A stretch of 64,000 nt of DNA from Baylisascaris procyonis (GCA_037389465.1 JAZARR010000121.1:1142369-1206368), one strand, 5' to 3'. Positions 39,001-49,343 are shown, counted from the stretch's first letter. The notes: a model not told the origin generated them from the letters alone. Numbers and translations: made by a program.

Positions 39001-40290
39001 CTTTTAGTCGTAAATAAAAAACTGTCGCGTACACCTTCATTGTGCAACAAACGATAGCACACAATATTGCACAGCTTCTTGATTGTCTGCATAAACAACG
39101 CTGGTTGATGTATTTCTTGGGAGGTTACAGTTCATAAGTTTGTACTGTCTGATAGGTATGTAACAGTTGTTCTCATAAGTATGAAGTCGTGTTGATCTCC
39201 ACATATTACTTTGTATAATACATAGAAAAGTAGCGTTTTCTATTTACTGAACGTTTTAAAACTGCATATTAAAGAAGCTGAACTCATGACTCCATGACTC
39301 TTGATGTGATCTTTGAGACCGGTCTTATAGACTAGGATGACGGTACATTCTTTCTGAAAGTGAAGAACAGCTGTGACTCCTAAGACAACGACCGCTCCTG
39401 CAGAAATAGTTTCACTAGTGGTATAAAAAAAGTCGCTAGGGCTCAGGATCATTTCTTGTTTATAAAGTTGAATAGAACTGCACCCGTAACTGCACAGCAT
39501 GCAACTGACCATCATCCTTTCACATAGCACATAACTGACTATTATTCTTTTGATAAATGAAGTGAAAAATTGAATATACGTTGGTTCATTGTTCCGATGC
39601 AATGAAAAGTTTGCCATTATCTGAATAACTCATAGAAATGCGTCATTTCATATTCCGATTACGAATATTTATTTGAGAACAATCCTCAAATATTAGTTTC
39701 TTTTATCATCTCAGAACGCATTATCTCACGTTGATAGTATTTAACGACATTTGTGATTAGATTTCAATTTGCATTTATTTTTGCACGAAAATACATTTGT
39801 CAAAGTTTTGCATTAATTTTTAGCCTCTTCTAAATGACAGTTCCAGTTCTCTCAACACCCTAACTGTCTCTTTAGAATACCTCACAGGAAGAGATATGAA
39901 GCAGCCAAATATTGCAGTCGATAAGGCTATGTGTTATGGCTTCAATTCTTGGAGCACAGCTTTTGTTCTTGAAATGTAAATGTCAAAGAATTATGAAATT
40001 CTTGGGCTGCCGATCTCTGCATGACAGAAATTCAGTTATTTAAATTCAGTTATGTTTAGAGACTTCTGTTCACGTGGAAATAAGAGGTAGAACCTTTTAT
40101 TGGCTGGTTTAAATGAACCATTTGAATATTTAAATCTGAACCTGAAATGAGCCTAAAGATACTGTATACCCTCAAATGTGGTGTTGTTTTAGGAATCAGA
40201 CTTTGGCCAGCCATGTATGTGAATGGGCAATTCTTCGACCGCAGCTACCCGGCTGAGATCGAGATCTGCAGTCGCACTAGCTGGTGCTGA
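35909..40290 (+). CDS. GILT-like thiol reductase (gamma-interferon-inducible lysosomal thiol reductase family), complete
   Basis: Family role: reduction of protein disulfides in lysosomes or secreted compartments by a thioredoxin-like CxxC site. Exons 35909-36079, 36462-36578, 36943-37126 and 40193-40290 join in frame (phases 0, 0, 1) to 189 residues. Residues 1 to about 19 form a signal peptide (hydrophobic VVLMVVVVDAQ). TVFTESQCKYC carries the active-site CxxC (CKYC, residues 32-35). VVPFGKGNC is followed by the GILT signature CQCMHGPTECDLNRLQNC, and CIQG leads to the Cys-containing helix. The last exon gives LWPAMYVNGQFFD, equivalent to the family's PWVxxNG strand, and ends EIEIC...C-stop. 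At 189 residues it is on the short side. Introns 1 and 2 are under 400 bases, intron 3 is about 3.07 kb. An AATAAA lies at 40553. It has no obvious functional link to fli-1. Confidence 0.9.
36462..36578 (+). CDS. GILT-like gene exon 2 (GILT signature)
   Basis: Thirty-nine codons starting VVPFGKGNCEMYP and carrying the Cys-rich GILT signature with HGPTEC. Acceptor TTTTAG, donor GTTAGA, phase 0 at both ends. Confidence 0.92.
36943..37126 (+). CDS. GILT-like gene exon 3
   Basis: Sixty-one codons plus one base: FFPRHYFGLLICIQG, then REAFDRCLSRL and IDCSITQTGEIL. Acceptor TTTCAG, donor GTTTGT. The split Gly codon (G|GA) continues in exon 4. Confidence 0.9.
37471..37493. repeat. Perfect 10-bp hairpin
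   Basis: TCTTAAAACG, a GCT loop, then CGTTTTAAGA: a perfect inverted repeat inside the last intron of the GILT gene. Confidence 0.85.
40193..40290 (+). CDS. GILT-like gene exon 4 (3' end)
   Basis: Completes the split Gly codon, then RLWPAMYVNGQFFDRSYP and a Cys-containing end before TGA. Acceptor GTTTTAG. Frame and the YVNG motif both support the join across the 3 kb intron. Confidence 0.85.
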
Positions 40291-40552
40291 ACTTGTTCCT
40301 GAATTATTTTTGCAATCAGTTGGTGTGACCAGCGGAGATGCTACCGCGACACGACAAAATGCACATTCCTTCAGCTCGATGCGAATCTTCCTCAGAGGTG
40401 GTGCCACACCTGAGAGTTGCCAGGTGTTCGATGCTGCAACTCTTATTTCACTGCCCTTGACGTTTTTATCAGCTTCTATTGCTAACTCCTCTTGGGTTCT
40501 ATGAAAATATAATTTTCAGCGACTTTGGGGGATAGTTTCTCTTCACATGAAG

Positions 40553-40558
40553 AATAAA
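40553..40558 (+). terminator. Polyadenylation signal AATAAA of the GILT gene
   Basis: The first AATAAA on the plus strand downstream of the GILT stop codon, 263 bases after it. Confidence 0.5.
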
Positions 40559-41655
40559 TCACAGAACTTCAGGCACCATGTTCAACAATATTATCTTAAC
40601 TTATGCTAGTTTTTTGCAATCATTCCATTGTTTGACAAACCCAAGAGGTGTTAAATCTACGATTTTTGCGATGCCGTAGTTATCTGCCCGTCTTGGTGGT
40701 TGGGAAGATACTGAGAAAACGTCAGAAACCATCGGCCTGTTACAAGAAGTAAGAGAGTTTCATGGCATTGAGTAGGATAGAGCTTTTCCTTATCTAAAAC
40801 GGAAGGACCCATGCCAAGAACAAGGTGCGATTGGTTCCGTCAGGGACGTCGGTGACCTAAGTATAAGAAGTTTATGATTTGGACAGTCAAAAATTGGATG
40901 TGAGGCATGCAGAAGGCATCTTCATGATGGCTTGAAATCAAAAGCTTCACCATTTTTGAATCCCTTCAGCGGCATGTGTATACGGCTTGGTTTCAAACTT
41001 CACCGTTTCCAATGCGATTACAAAAATCCCAAGGATGAATCAACTTGTAAAGGTTTGAGCTCCGCTAAGAAGACTTTTTTAATGTTATAAGTGCGTTTTA
41101 TAGAGTCTAAGTAATATATTAATTGTACTGTGGTAAATTTCTTCACTAAAATATGCCGTCAACCAGTGCTTGTAAAGTATTATTACTATTATTTATTAAA
41201 TATATGCGAAAACAGCACGTAAATGGGAACCACTGCAGTCAGAATGGGCACTGTCATCCCATGCCGCTTACGAAAAATCGCGGCTAGCATTAGTCGCGAT
41301 TCTTGAAGTTTCACAGTCAAAATCAAAAAAGAGACAAAGAATTTCGAGGGTTAGCAATATTTGTGGGCATAGTCATGCTACTGCAGTTGAAAATAATGCC
41401 TACAGGCAGGAAATCAAATTTTATTTCCTAGCTACAGCTTATGCATATGGAGAATGGGAAATACTTCATGAATAGGTCAATACGAAGTGGTCAAAAACGT
41501 TAGGCTATGACCATTGCAAGTATACGAAAACGTATAGCAACTTTCCTATCAGTGAAATTGATGCGAAGGCATAGGTGCAAATAAAATTAACGCTAATTGA
41601 AGACAATCCCGCCTACGGACTATTGAAACGTTCGTTTGTTCATATAATAAACAAA

Positions 41656-41916
41656 CTAATTAATTTTGTGAACGGAAAATACGGGCAGTGTAGAAATCGG
41701 AAGAAAGGTGGACGCAACTGTTTTGGCAGAGAGCACCTTGTGGGGAGTTTTAGATACGGCTGACGTAGTTTTGAGTGTTTCGCAAGCTCCATGTGCCAAT
41801 TTAAGCGTTTTTAAGATTGAAAGCACTATTTTTAGTGCTTTAGAGGCTGCGTGTGAGCACTTCCATTTATCACAGTTGAGCATATTTAATGCCCATTCTC
41901 CTAATTGTGAACACAA
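41656..41916 (-). CDS. Unrecognised frame with degenerate decapeptide repeats
   Basis: An 86-codon minus-strand frame whose middle part (ASKALKIV, LSILKTLKLA, HGACETLKTT, SAVSKTPHKV) repeats a Lys-x-Leu/Pro-x-Lys pattern every ten residues. The DNA shows a matching imperfect 30-base period between about 41738 and 41860. The plus strand is also open here (41708-41995), so the coding strand is unsure. It could be only a decayed minisatellite. No family recognised. Confidence 0.2.
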   Translation of the reverse strand: MCSQLGEWALNMLNCDKWKCSHAASKALKIVLSILKTLKLAHGACETLKTTSAVSKTPHKVLSAKTVASTFLPISTLPVFSVHKIN

Positions 41917-41984
41917 GGACCGTCGATTCCCCTTCTCATCTTTTCTCTTGTGCCCCTTATTTTCAAAAAGTTGTGAGTTGAGAA

Positions 41985-42330
41985 ATTGTCAATGAACGCA
42001 GCGACCTACCAACGAAGGAGATGTAAATAGCAAGGATAGTGGTCGAGACCACTCTGGAAAGTCAGTCACTTCCCAAATGGTCGATTCGAACACCACGACC
42101 ATAGTCTGGAACACAGTAGATTTGCAATTTTGGAAGTGTTTTGCAGAGAAGGGGAAGATCGAAACTGCATAACGCATAGAGATGATGACATAAGTGCATC
42201 TGATGCGGCAAAACAAGTGCTGTTGTGCGATAAACTCGCAAAACAGTCGGAAGGGATGATCATAAATTATTCACTGCTTCACTATCAAATGAAAGCGCAA
42301 AGCGATAGAATTCGTCATGAAATTTATTAA
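41985..42330 (+). pseudogene. Broken copy A of an unrecognised secreted-protein family
   Basis: The block from about 41988 to 42270 aligns with 48230-48525. Shared protein segments are DLPTKxM, VVExxxESQxLPK and RTP in one frame, then FCRExE in another. Copy A has TAA and TAG stops within the first part, so it cannot encode the whole protein. Its second part is open for 66 codons (42130-42330; AAKQVLLCDKLAKQSEGMI). I do not recognise the family. Compared with copy B it keeps the 3' half open and loses the 5' half. Confidence 0.5.
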
Positions 42331-43557
42331 TCCTCAGAAATGCGAAATTTTCAGCATACTGAGCAGCTTCCTGATTGCCTTTGAGACACAGCTGATATCA
42401 CGTAGTTAGTTCTTCACTGAACGAACAAGCATCATGGAATCGGATCAATGAAGCATGGGAATACACATTCAACCACAGACATAGTCACTGAGAGGAAGCT
42501 TTCGATAGACAAGCATTTTGTATTGTGACTTCCAGCTTTGATTACGAAAAGCTTGCAAGCACTCACACAAGGGCGAAATGAAGCAGTGAAAAACATGCTT
42601 AAAATTAATACATAAAAATGTACACTCAGATGGTAATTATAGACTTTCAGTAGACGCATCGTTCAGAACATCAAAACTCGCAACCGCAACACTTCCTTTC
42701 TCGCTTTTCAAACGTGAACAGATCTGAAAGCTTTCAGAGCAGGCTGCGTGGAAAGGAGGAGACAAGAAAATGCGTCCGAAATCAATGGTTTTGAATTTAG
42801 CTCTACGTCGACAATAATGCCACAGGCTATAATTTGAGGTCAGGAATAATGGACCTTTGATGGACAATTTAACCTGGAGTGAATGCCGTTTATTTTGGCC
42901 ACCTCTAGCTCCCAATGTACCCTAGGAAATCTAATTCTGCCAGCGAACAAAGGTGCCTTCGCTTAGCTCTGCACGTTGTCCTTTACCCGTCATATGCGAG
43001 CTAATCCTAGAGGATAGGAGTTCAGGAGTCACCTGCAAGGAATAAATTTATTGGCATATTGGCACTTGTCACAAACTGTTCGTCTGATACTGTAGTCTTT
43101 CTTCTAGTTAGTTTCTATCGGAGTACTCGGATAAGCACATTTTGATACTTGAGTCCGTTTGAGTATAGCCGAAAATTAAGATGATCGGCTAACCGCGCTC
43201 ACTCCATACGGAAGACAGTGATTCATGTTCAGTTCACTAGCGAAAGCCTGAAACTTTTTCCCGAACATAATTTCGTCTGCTTCAGCCACTCTTGAATACT
43301 GTTACTACCTATTCGTCATCCATAACAACGAGTGCGATTGACCGTCTGTACTTTCCTTTTGCAATAAATCGTTGCTGTGTAGATCAACATCGTACTCCTT
43401 GCACTTAATCATGAAAAAGATGAGCAAACATTAAAAAAAAACAAATACTAGACGCGTCTCCTCGTGAGTCTTACGATTTCATCATCGCTGCTCATCGAAA
43501 TTCCCTAATAAGCTCTAACGCAATTGCACAGACGCTGGGCACATTCACAAAAAGTAC

Positions 43558-43737
43558 CTTGGGTGCATCGACTATGCTGAAACTTTACAGAGGAGCATAA
43601 TTCGGCATCCTGAACAGAATGGTTGAAATAAATTGCATTTCTATGCTTTAAGGTTAGAAGTTTTGGCGATATGCTATCGCACTGTTGGCAACCCTTCACA
43701 CACAGTGCAGGTGACGGTAATGCTGGGTAAGCTTCTG
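43558..43737 (-). CDS. Possible Cys-rich exon of an unknown secreted protein
   Basis: Bounded by ATTCCAG and CAAG|GTACTT, this stretch reads ALCVKGCQQCDSISPK, AIYFNHSVQDAELC and FQHSRC, a protein-like Cys-rich sequence. The frame stays open past the donor to a stop at 43505. The Cys pattern did not match a family I can name with confidence, and flanking exons were not found. Confidence 0.25.
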
Positions 43738-44733
43738 CTGGAATGATAGCGGCTATGCTCGTTGTTCGCAATCGATATGCCCAGCTTTGCAATTTTGCAC
43801 GAGTATGTATTGGATTAAATCGCTTCGCTTAACTTGAGATGTGTTGAACTGTGCTGCCGATTGGCACTGCGAAATAGCGGAAGGAGCTACCAACATTGAA
43901 GTAAATGTTTCAATAAGAGAATCGAATGGCAAATTTCTCATCCCCAGAGCGTGAAAAAACTTGTGATGACATCTCTTTCAAGCTGTTATAGGTCACTGTT
44001 CCGCTCGCCTCATTACCAATGAAACTGTGTTCTTTACGGTAGATGACCGAATCACGACTACCTCCGAGCTTTGTTTCTATCTCACTACCAACGATATAAA
44101 TTTGTAACCTCATTTCTCAATTTTCTTCAATTTTTTCTCCTGTTTCGTCTATGCGAGCTATATTTCTTGTCTCTTCGAACATAATGCAATCGTAGGATGA
44201 AATGAAGCCACGTGTTGAGGCTCTCACCAAGCAAGCGGACATGGACACGTGGGGGATAGCAATTTATTTGTTTGAGTGAGCTTTTGCATTCCATTTTTTC
44301 TTTCATAGAAGCAGAACTACTATTTGTTCGTTTGTTGCGCAGTTCGAATCTGATTTCTTTCACTATTTTGAAAGTAGAAACGGTGAAGAGTTCGAATTTC
44401 TGTGTTGTACGGTGAGATAATTCCATAATGTTGAACCGCTTTTGTGCTCTATTGTTAGAAGTTATCACGATGAACACTTTTCTGCTTCCTTTTTTTCCTA
44501 CTACGGATAGTGTCAATGATTGGATCTGGCTCACGTTAATTCTGAGGTAACTACGAGGCTTTATGACAAGAAATTAATGAAGAACGATCCGGTGATGAGA
44601 GAAGTTCAGCAAAATGCATGAAAAGGTCCGTTGCACCCGCTTTGCAGTGGAAAGATGAAGTGATGAAAATATCTAGAGATTATGTGCTCATATGCATTTT
44701 TGGTCACGGAAGTTGTGAAATAGCCCCATATAC

Positions 44734-44810
44734 AGCATTGAGACAACAGACGACAAAGGTTGCCTATCTGGTATAAGCGACGACAGTTGGTTTCAGCTGT
44801 ACAATTAGGC
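44734..44810 (-). CDS. Possible small Cys-rich exon
   Basis: Between TGCTTACAG and a GTATAT donor, the frame reads PNCTAETNCRRLYQIGNLC and RLLSQC. The C-x5-C-x8-C-x6-C spacing with CRRLY is vaguely like GDNF-receptor/GAS1-type domains, but one short exon cannot establish this. Confidence 0.2.
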
Positions 44811-45040
44811 CTGTAAGCAGGCATTCGTTGCAGAAACTAGTGCGCCTGCCGGTATCTCTAATACCAGTAAAAGAGAAAATTCAGTGGATTGGGAAAAATG
44901 ATTATTACTAAAAGTGGGATTTGTATGCAGTGACGCAGCATTCCCACTGAATAAATGGTCTGTGATGCGCGCTTTGCTGGCGGAGACATAACGGGACGTT
45001 ATCAGCCGAATGAAATTTTCAAACTTGCTTTGTGCGTTGC

Positions 45041-45346
45041 ATGAAATTTCTATTGCTGTCGTACGCAATTCTGAACGTCGAAAGTGAATACGGGAAAGAT
45101 ATAACTTGCGGCAGTAGGGTGTCTGCTATTTCATTCGTTTATGGGGTGCATCACGAACGAACATTTCTATGCAATCCCGCAAATTTACCCTACAAAGGCG
45201 CGTTGCAGCCGCATCGTGTCTCCATAACTGCATATGTCTTTTCCGGTGCTTTCAATCAGAGAGCTATGAGAGTTCGAGTTATTGTATTTCTGGGAGCCTA
45301 TTCAACGAGGAGCATATTGGCACTGGAGGCAGATCCGAAACCATGA
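45041..45346 (+). CDS. Hypothetical small secreted protein (ORF with signal-like N-terminus)
   Basis: An uninterrupted frame of 101 codons from ATG, beginning MKFLLLSYAILNVESEYG (signal-peptide-like), with GVHHERTFLCNPANLPYKG and VSITAYVFSGAFNQRAM downstream. No family recognised and no paralogue in the window. It overlaps weak frames on the other strand, so it may be chance. Confidence 0.25.
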   Translation: MKFLLLSYAILNVESEYGKDITCGSRVSAISFVYGVHHERTFLCNPANLPYKGALQPHRVSITAYVFSGAFNQRAMRVRVIVFLGAYSTRSILALEADPKP

Positions 45347-45440
45347 GGAAAAGGGAAATCTTCACAGTATGGAAAGAACCTTGTCATAAGGACGTTTCTA
45401 GTTTTTTGGCGACATCGATAATCTGTACTGTCAGGAATCG

Positions 45441-45590
45441 TCATGTGGTTTCTTTCGCAAAAACTAATATATCCTCTTGGAAGCTGCAAATCGGGAAAAC
45501 AGACTCGAAATTCCTGGATCGAGGGTGTCGAGGTTTGCAGTCGCCGCACTCCGCCTTGATATACAGCGGCACCACTTTGAGGCATTTTAT
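45441..45590 (-). pseudogene. Degenerate frame with weak TIMP/netrin-like N-terminal resemblance
   Basis: The minus-strand frame reads ECGDCKPRHPRSRNF, VFPICSF and EDILVFAKE. This recalls the TIMP/NTR start (C-x-C-x-P-x-HP ... FC ... D-x-V-x-x-AK), though with longer Cys spacing. It lacks an ATG and is followed by several in-frame stops with only scattered NTR-like residues. All three frames are open here, so the resemblance could be accidental. It lies just downstream of the C-type lectin frame. Confidence 0.2.
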
Positions 45591-45667
45591 CTATCTTTAG
45601 GACACACAACACGTACTGCAATCTTTATTCCTTGCCTCACTCTAAAGAAATAAGAAATAAGAAAATA

Positions 45668-45673
45668 TTTATT
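45668..45673 (-). terminator. Polyadenylation signal AATAAA of the C-type lectin sequence
   Basis: AATAAA on the minus strand, 98 bases after the lectin frame's stop codon. Confidence 0.45.
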
Positions 45674-45770
45674 TTAGGAATAGAAAAGTCGGAGAATTTC
45701 CAACTACGTTCGTCATCGAATACAATTTGGATGACTATATATTATCTAAGAGCGATGGGCTGCGGTGTCT

Positions 45771-46020
45771 CTAACGTCGTTTGCAGACGTATCCTTGCAG
45801 GCGGGGTGGGGTTCTATTACAGCCGGTATCGTCCCATTGTCCACTGAACCCCTGTCGATAGCCGGCCATCGCACACGACACGTTGGGACCGCAACATCCA
45901 TCCGGTTCTCTACTTCTCCAATTCGTAAATGTTAGCGGGGAACCGTCTACCACGTCCATGTGCTGCCGGATTTAAGCAACCCGAGCCAGTAGGTTCCTAC
46001 TCCACTGCCAGTTGCTAGAG
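45771..46020 (-). pseudogene. C-type lectin last exon, frame broken at about 45947
   Basis: Acceptor ATTTCAG. It encodes YWLGLLKSGSTWTW, then after a one-base frame slip DGSPLTFTNWRSREPDG and QWDDTGC to YVCKRR-stop. The two parts are adjacent segments of the same domain, so the slip is a deletion of one base (or an equivalent change). Confidence 0.85.
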
Positions 46021-46239
46021 CTGAAATAATGCACTTTCTGATTGAGAACTGCCATAAATTCATAGTTGCAAATGTGACGTTAGACATACCTGCAGTATTA
46101 TCCATTGCAGCAACTACGATTTAAATGGTCAGGGCATGATCAGTCAAAATATGCATTCTAGTTACAACTGAAACTGCGAGCTTAGGATGTCCCATCTACA
46201 GATGCGCGTTTATCCTTACTCTTTTCTGAGTGGTTTTGC

Positions 46240-46240
<1 letters not shown>

Positions 46241-46303
<63 letters not shown>
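46241..46303. repeat. (TA)31 microsatellite
   Basis: A TA dinucleotide run inside the C-type lectin intron. Tyr-Ile-repeat open frames on both strands here are artefacts. Confidence 0.97.
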
Positions 46304-46305
<2 letters not shown>

Positions 46306-46464
46306 TGGTGCCCTAATGACTGATTTGTGCTATGAGAGACCTGATTCTCATCGACAGTCAAATGATTCGTATATTTGGCTCTTGTGGCGTTCATTGTGAC
46401 CAGCACTACTCAGAGCCGAAAAACGGAATGTGGTGTTCTTGATGAATGAGTGAAAGTCACTCAC

Positions 46465-46606
46465 CGTCCACGAGTTGTCCCTCGTCCTGCGATTCGAGCC
46501 ACACCATGTCTCCGCCAAATCCCCTGCAGAAACCTCGGCTCCTCTCGAAATCGGATCCCCCAGAAACCTCAATGTTTCCGTCATATTGGACGGCGGCATA
46601 AAGGAA
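46465..46606 (-). CDS. C-type lectin exon with first conserved helix
   Basis: Forty-seven codons plus one base, with FCRGFGGDMVWLESQDEGQL, the C...G..L..I.S..E pattern. Acceptor TAATAG, donor GTGAGT. The split Ala codon (G|CT) joins the last exon. Confidence 0.8.
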
Positions 46607-47220
46607 CTATTACGCTACCCATTCAGTTCACTTCTCTATAACTAGTTATTTATATAATCAATAAACGCGGGTTTTTACTCATTGGAATGGAAAGAAAGAC
46701 TCTGGATTAGAGAATCGTGCGATCTGCGATCATACATAAGATCATCGACGTCAACTCGGATTGGTAACGAAGAGCCATTGTTTAAATTTTGATGCTTTTT
46801 AGCCATTTTGCCTACAACTTCAGTAACATTTGCGTTTATTTGAAGCAAGAAGACTTCGTGTGCTAAGCATACTGCTCAAATACTGACTGGCCTTTCCTTT
46901 GGATGCTTTCGTATTTAGTAAAATCAGCAATTTTTCGAAATCAACATTCTCATGATCCTTTGTATCGCCCATTCTAGTCGTCTTTCTGGGGCAACTGTGT
47001 CCTCAAACGATATCACGCTTTGTCTTTATACTTCCCACTGTAGAGCTACAAAGCTTTAAAAATTAAGCGAGCGAGAGGAGAGCTTTGCGATGCGTAGTCT
47101 GAAACAGATCCGGCCTATTCTTCCAGTTATTTCCTTCTCTTATCCCCTTTCCCCCGTCCCTCAAAAGCACTCAATGAAAAGTTAATGAATTTCGAGTGAT
47201 AAACGATAAAGGTAACTCAC

Positions 47221-47270
47221 GACTAGATAGCATCTTCTATTGCCTCCACTAGTCCATCCCAATGGGCAAC
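47221..47270 (-). CDS. C-type lectin exon with opening CPxGW...CY
   Basis: Fifty bases between ACTGCAG and a GTGAGT donor encode CPLGWTSGGNRRCYLV, the typical N-terminus of a C-type lectin domain. It ends in phase 0, matching the next exon. Confidence 0.75.
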
Positions 47271-48120
47271 CTGCAGTCGGTAATAGTTATGAAGCTCTTT
47301 ATAAACGGCTGCACTCTTTGATTACGGTGGGTGAGAACAGTAATATCGGAGATAAATTTGACTAAAAGAGTTTTCATGTGACAAATAAAGAATAGATTAA
47401 TGTGGTAAATTTCATCGCTTCTGTTTATTCTAATTATGAGTATTGTTTGAAAGGAAAGTGCTTACTTATGGCTTCGTTCTCTATAATAGCAAAGAAAGCA
47501 GCAATATTCCTCACACATTTTCATTGAATGGGATTCTTATATTTTAATGACATGAAAGTGTAGAGTAGTCTCAATTAATTCTCTCATAGAGTAAAGCATA
47601 GTGTACACTAAGATCAATGGTGAAAGCGTAGTGTTTTACAGTTATCGCTGTCTTCTAATTTAATAGTTGGCAATAGTTAATTAGAAAATAAATTTGAAAT
47701 CATCATTTGTAATGCTTACGTCGTGGTTGCGCTTTAATCGTTGTTATTTGTGTAGCTGAAATGATTTTCATTCATTTTATAGTGCATATAAAATGTAACA
47801 TGAAAAAATTAAAATGACGCATAACAACACAAAAAAGATTATCAATAACGTGGTCAAAATTTAAGGGGAAATTAAGACGTTGAAGACAAAGTAGAAATTA
47901 CTATGATAAGAGACATTGTTTTGGCTGCTATCGTCAATTATTTTGCTCGTTGTTTTATCTTCATAATCACTTTCGGCGATTTTTTCCAATAACACTATGT
48001 GTGAATATGCGAATTTTCCCTCATAACATATTTACAGCATGCTAAGCATCACTTGGTGGTAAGAGAAGTAAAGTGGCGGGGAGAGAGGGGGGTGGACTAG
48101 CGTAAGTGACAATTCTAACC

Positions 48121-48525
48121 ATGCGTGTCATTTCATTATTATTTCCTAAATGTGAGCTCAGGAAGTGTCCATCTCTGTTCTTTTGTTCTCACTTGCATCT
48201 GCCATATACACCAAGGCAGAAAGAGAGACCAAAGAAATTGTCGATGAATGTGACGACCTACCAACGAAGGCGATGAAAACAGTGAGGATGGTGGTCGAGA
48301 ACATTACGGAAAGTCAGCCACTTCCCAAATGCTTGACAAGAACACCATGCAGCCTATTTTATAGCTTCGAATTCAGTAGATTCGTTGTTTTGGAAATGTT
48401 TTGCAGAGAGAATGAGATATTAGAACTGGATAAGACGGCTTAGGTTATGACATCATTGCATGTGATATGATAGGACAGATGTCGGTTTGTGATGTTGTTG
48501 CGAAATAATTGAAAGAGATGACCAT
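48121..48525 (+). pseudogene. Copy B of an unrecognised secreted-protein family (5' half open)
   Basis: A frame from 48165 to 48443 reads VSISVLLFSLASAIYT (signal-peptide-like hydrophobic core), then EIVDECDDLPTKAM, VVENITESQPLPKC and FCRENEILELDKTA-stop. An ATG with MRVISLLF lies upstream at 48121 in another frame. Beyond the stop, DNA similarity to copy A continues to about 48525 but with a frame change and a TAA. TTTTGCAG inside the frame (before AGAGAATG) could be a splice acceptor, so an intact spliced gene cannot be excluded. Function unknown. Confidence 0.4.
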
Positions 48526-49343
48526 ATAGGCTAGCCGCAAATGTTCGTTTCTTGTTTTGCCTGTGATAAAGTGCGAAAATTGAAATTCTCTTCGAAAGTT
48601 TTCGATCCTGCTAGATTTTCTGCAGATTGACCGGCTTGTTGACGATTTCAGAGACAGCATTTTAGAAATCATTTCTATTTCTGTTCAGCATTTCCGAATA
48701 TTTTTATCAACATTAAGCACACGATCCGTCAACATGAAAATTCCCGCTTGCTAGGAACGGTGACTATTTGGAGAGCTTGTTATGGAGTAGATAACTTAAT
48801 TTGGCACAACGCATCGCACTCATAACAAAGCTTGTGTCTGTCCATAGGCCTTTAGCTTCATTAAAGAGCTGTGCATCGATGTTTACGACTATGTTTGCGC
48901 AGCCCAGTGAATAGTGCTTTCTTATGGCAGCACAAGATCTGAGATGAAAATATCGGTTTTATCCCACCATTACGACTATCATTGTGGTTACAACTTGTCA
49001 TGTGAGCAAAGAAACAAAACAGTGTTAGAAAGTACTGAATAAACGAGAAAAACTCTCCCTTGAAGGGTGTATCTAGTGCTAGCACAAGAGTTTTTTAAAT
49101 GTGAGTTTGCTGACCGATTTTTCGAATTTTCGTTTAATTCTATGGAATGTGCGAACGTACCTTCCTTGATGTCTATCTTCAGGATGGTGAATTCTTGCTC
49201 ATCAAGGGAAAAGGTACTAAATTTGAGGGAAGTGATGGGATCGGAGGAGAGGTGCTGCATTGCTGATGTACTAACTTCAGGTGACGGCGGTGTTAAGCCG
49301 GTCTTGTATAGCGCCTTTTTCATAATGATGTCCAATAACGTTT

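Larger units (their letters stand above)
40559..45040. other. Accessory intergenic region after the GILT gene
   Basis: Apart from the weak frames listed separately (41.7, 42.0, 43.6 and 44.7 kb), I see nothing supportable. An open frame at 44127-44534 (minus) has no recognisable motif. Confidence 0.5.
45771..47270 (-). pseudogene. C-type lectin domain gene, 3' three exons, reading frame broken once (pseudogene or assembly error)
   Basis: Three minus-strand exons join in phase to a near-complete C-type lectin domain: 47221-47270 (CPLGWTSGGNRRCYLV, the opening Cys pair), 46465-46606 (FERSRGFCRGFGGDMVWLES then DEGQLVD) and 45771-46020 (GTYWLGLLKSGSTWTW, then DGSPLTFTNW, an EPD in place of EPN/QPD, QWDDTGC and YVCK-stop). 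The last exon is 250 bases where phase requires 249 or 252. The frame carrying STWTW runs into TAG at 45947-45949, and the rest continues one frame over. Signal-peptide exon(s) would lie to the right of 47270 and were not found. Such proteins are usually secreted or membrane-bound ligand binders. A (TA)n tract sits in the second visible intron. Confidence 0.8.

Noticed and set aside
44127..44534. 135-codon minus-strand open frame
   Set aside because: Length is near chance expectation for the window, with no motif, signal peptide or paralogue.
45169..45600. 143-codon plus-strand ORF
   Set aside because: Composition is not protein-like; it overlaps other frames on both strands that look better.
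46182..46406. Open frames reading Tyr-Ile repeats (also at about 20.2-20.4 and 33.4-33.8 kb)
   Set aside because: They are translations of (TA)n microsatellites, open on both strands.
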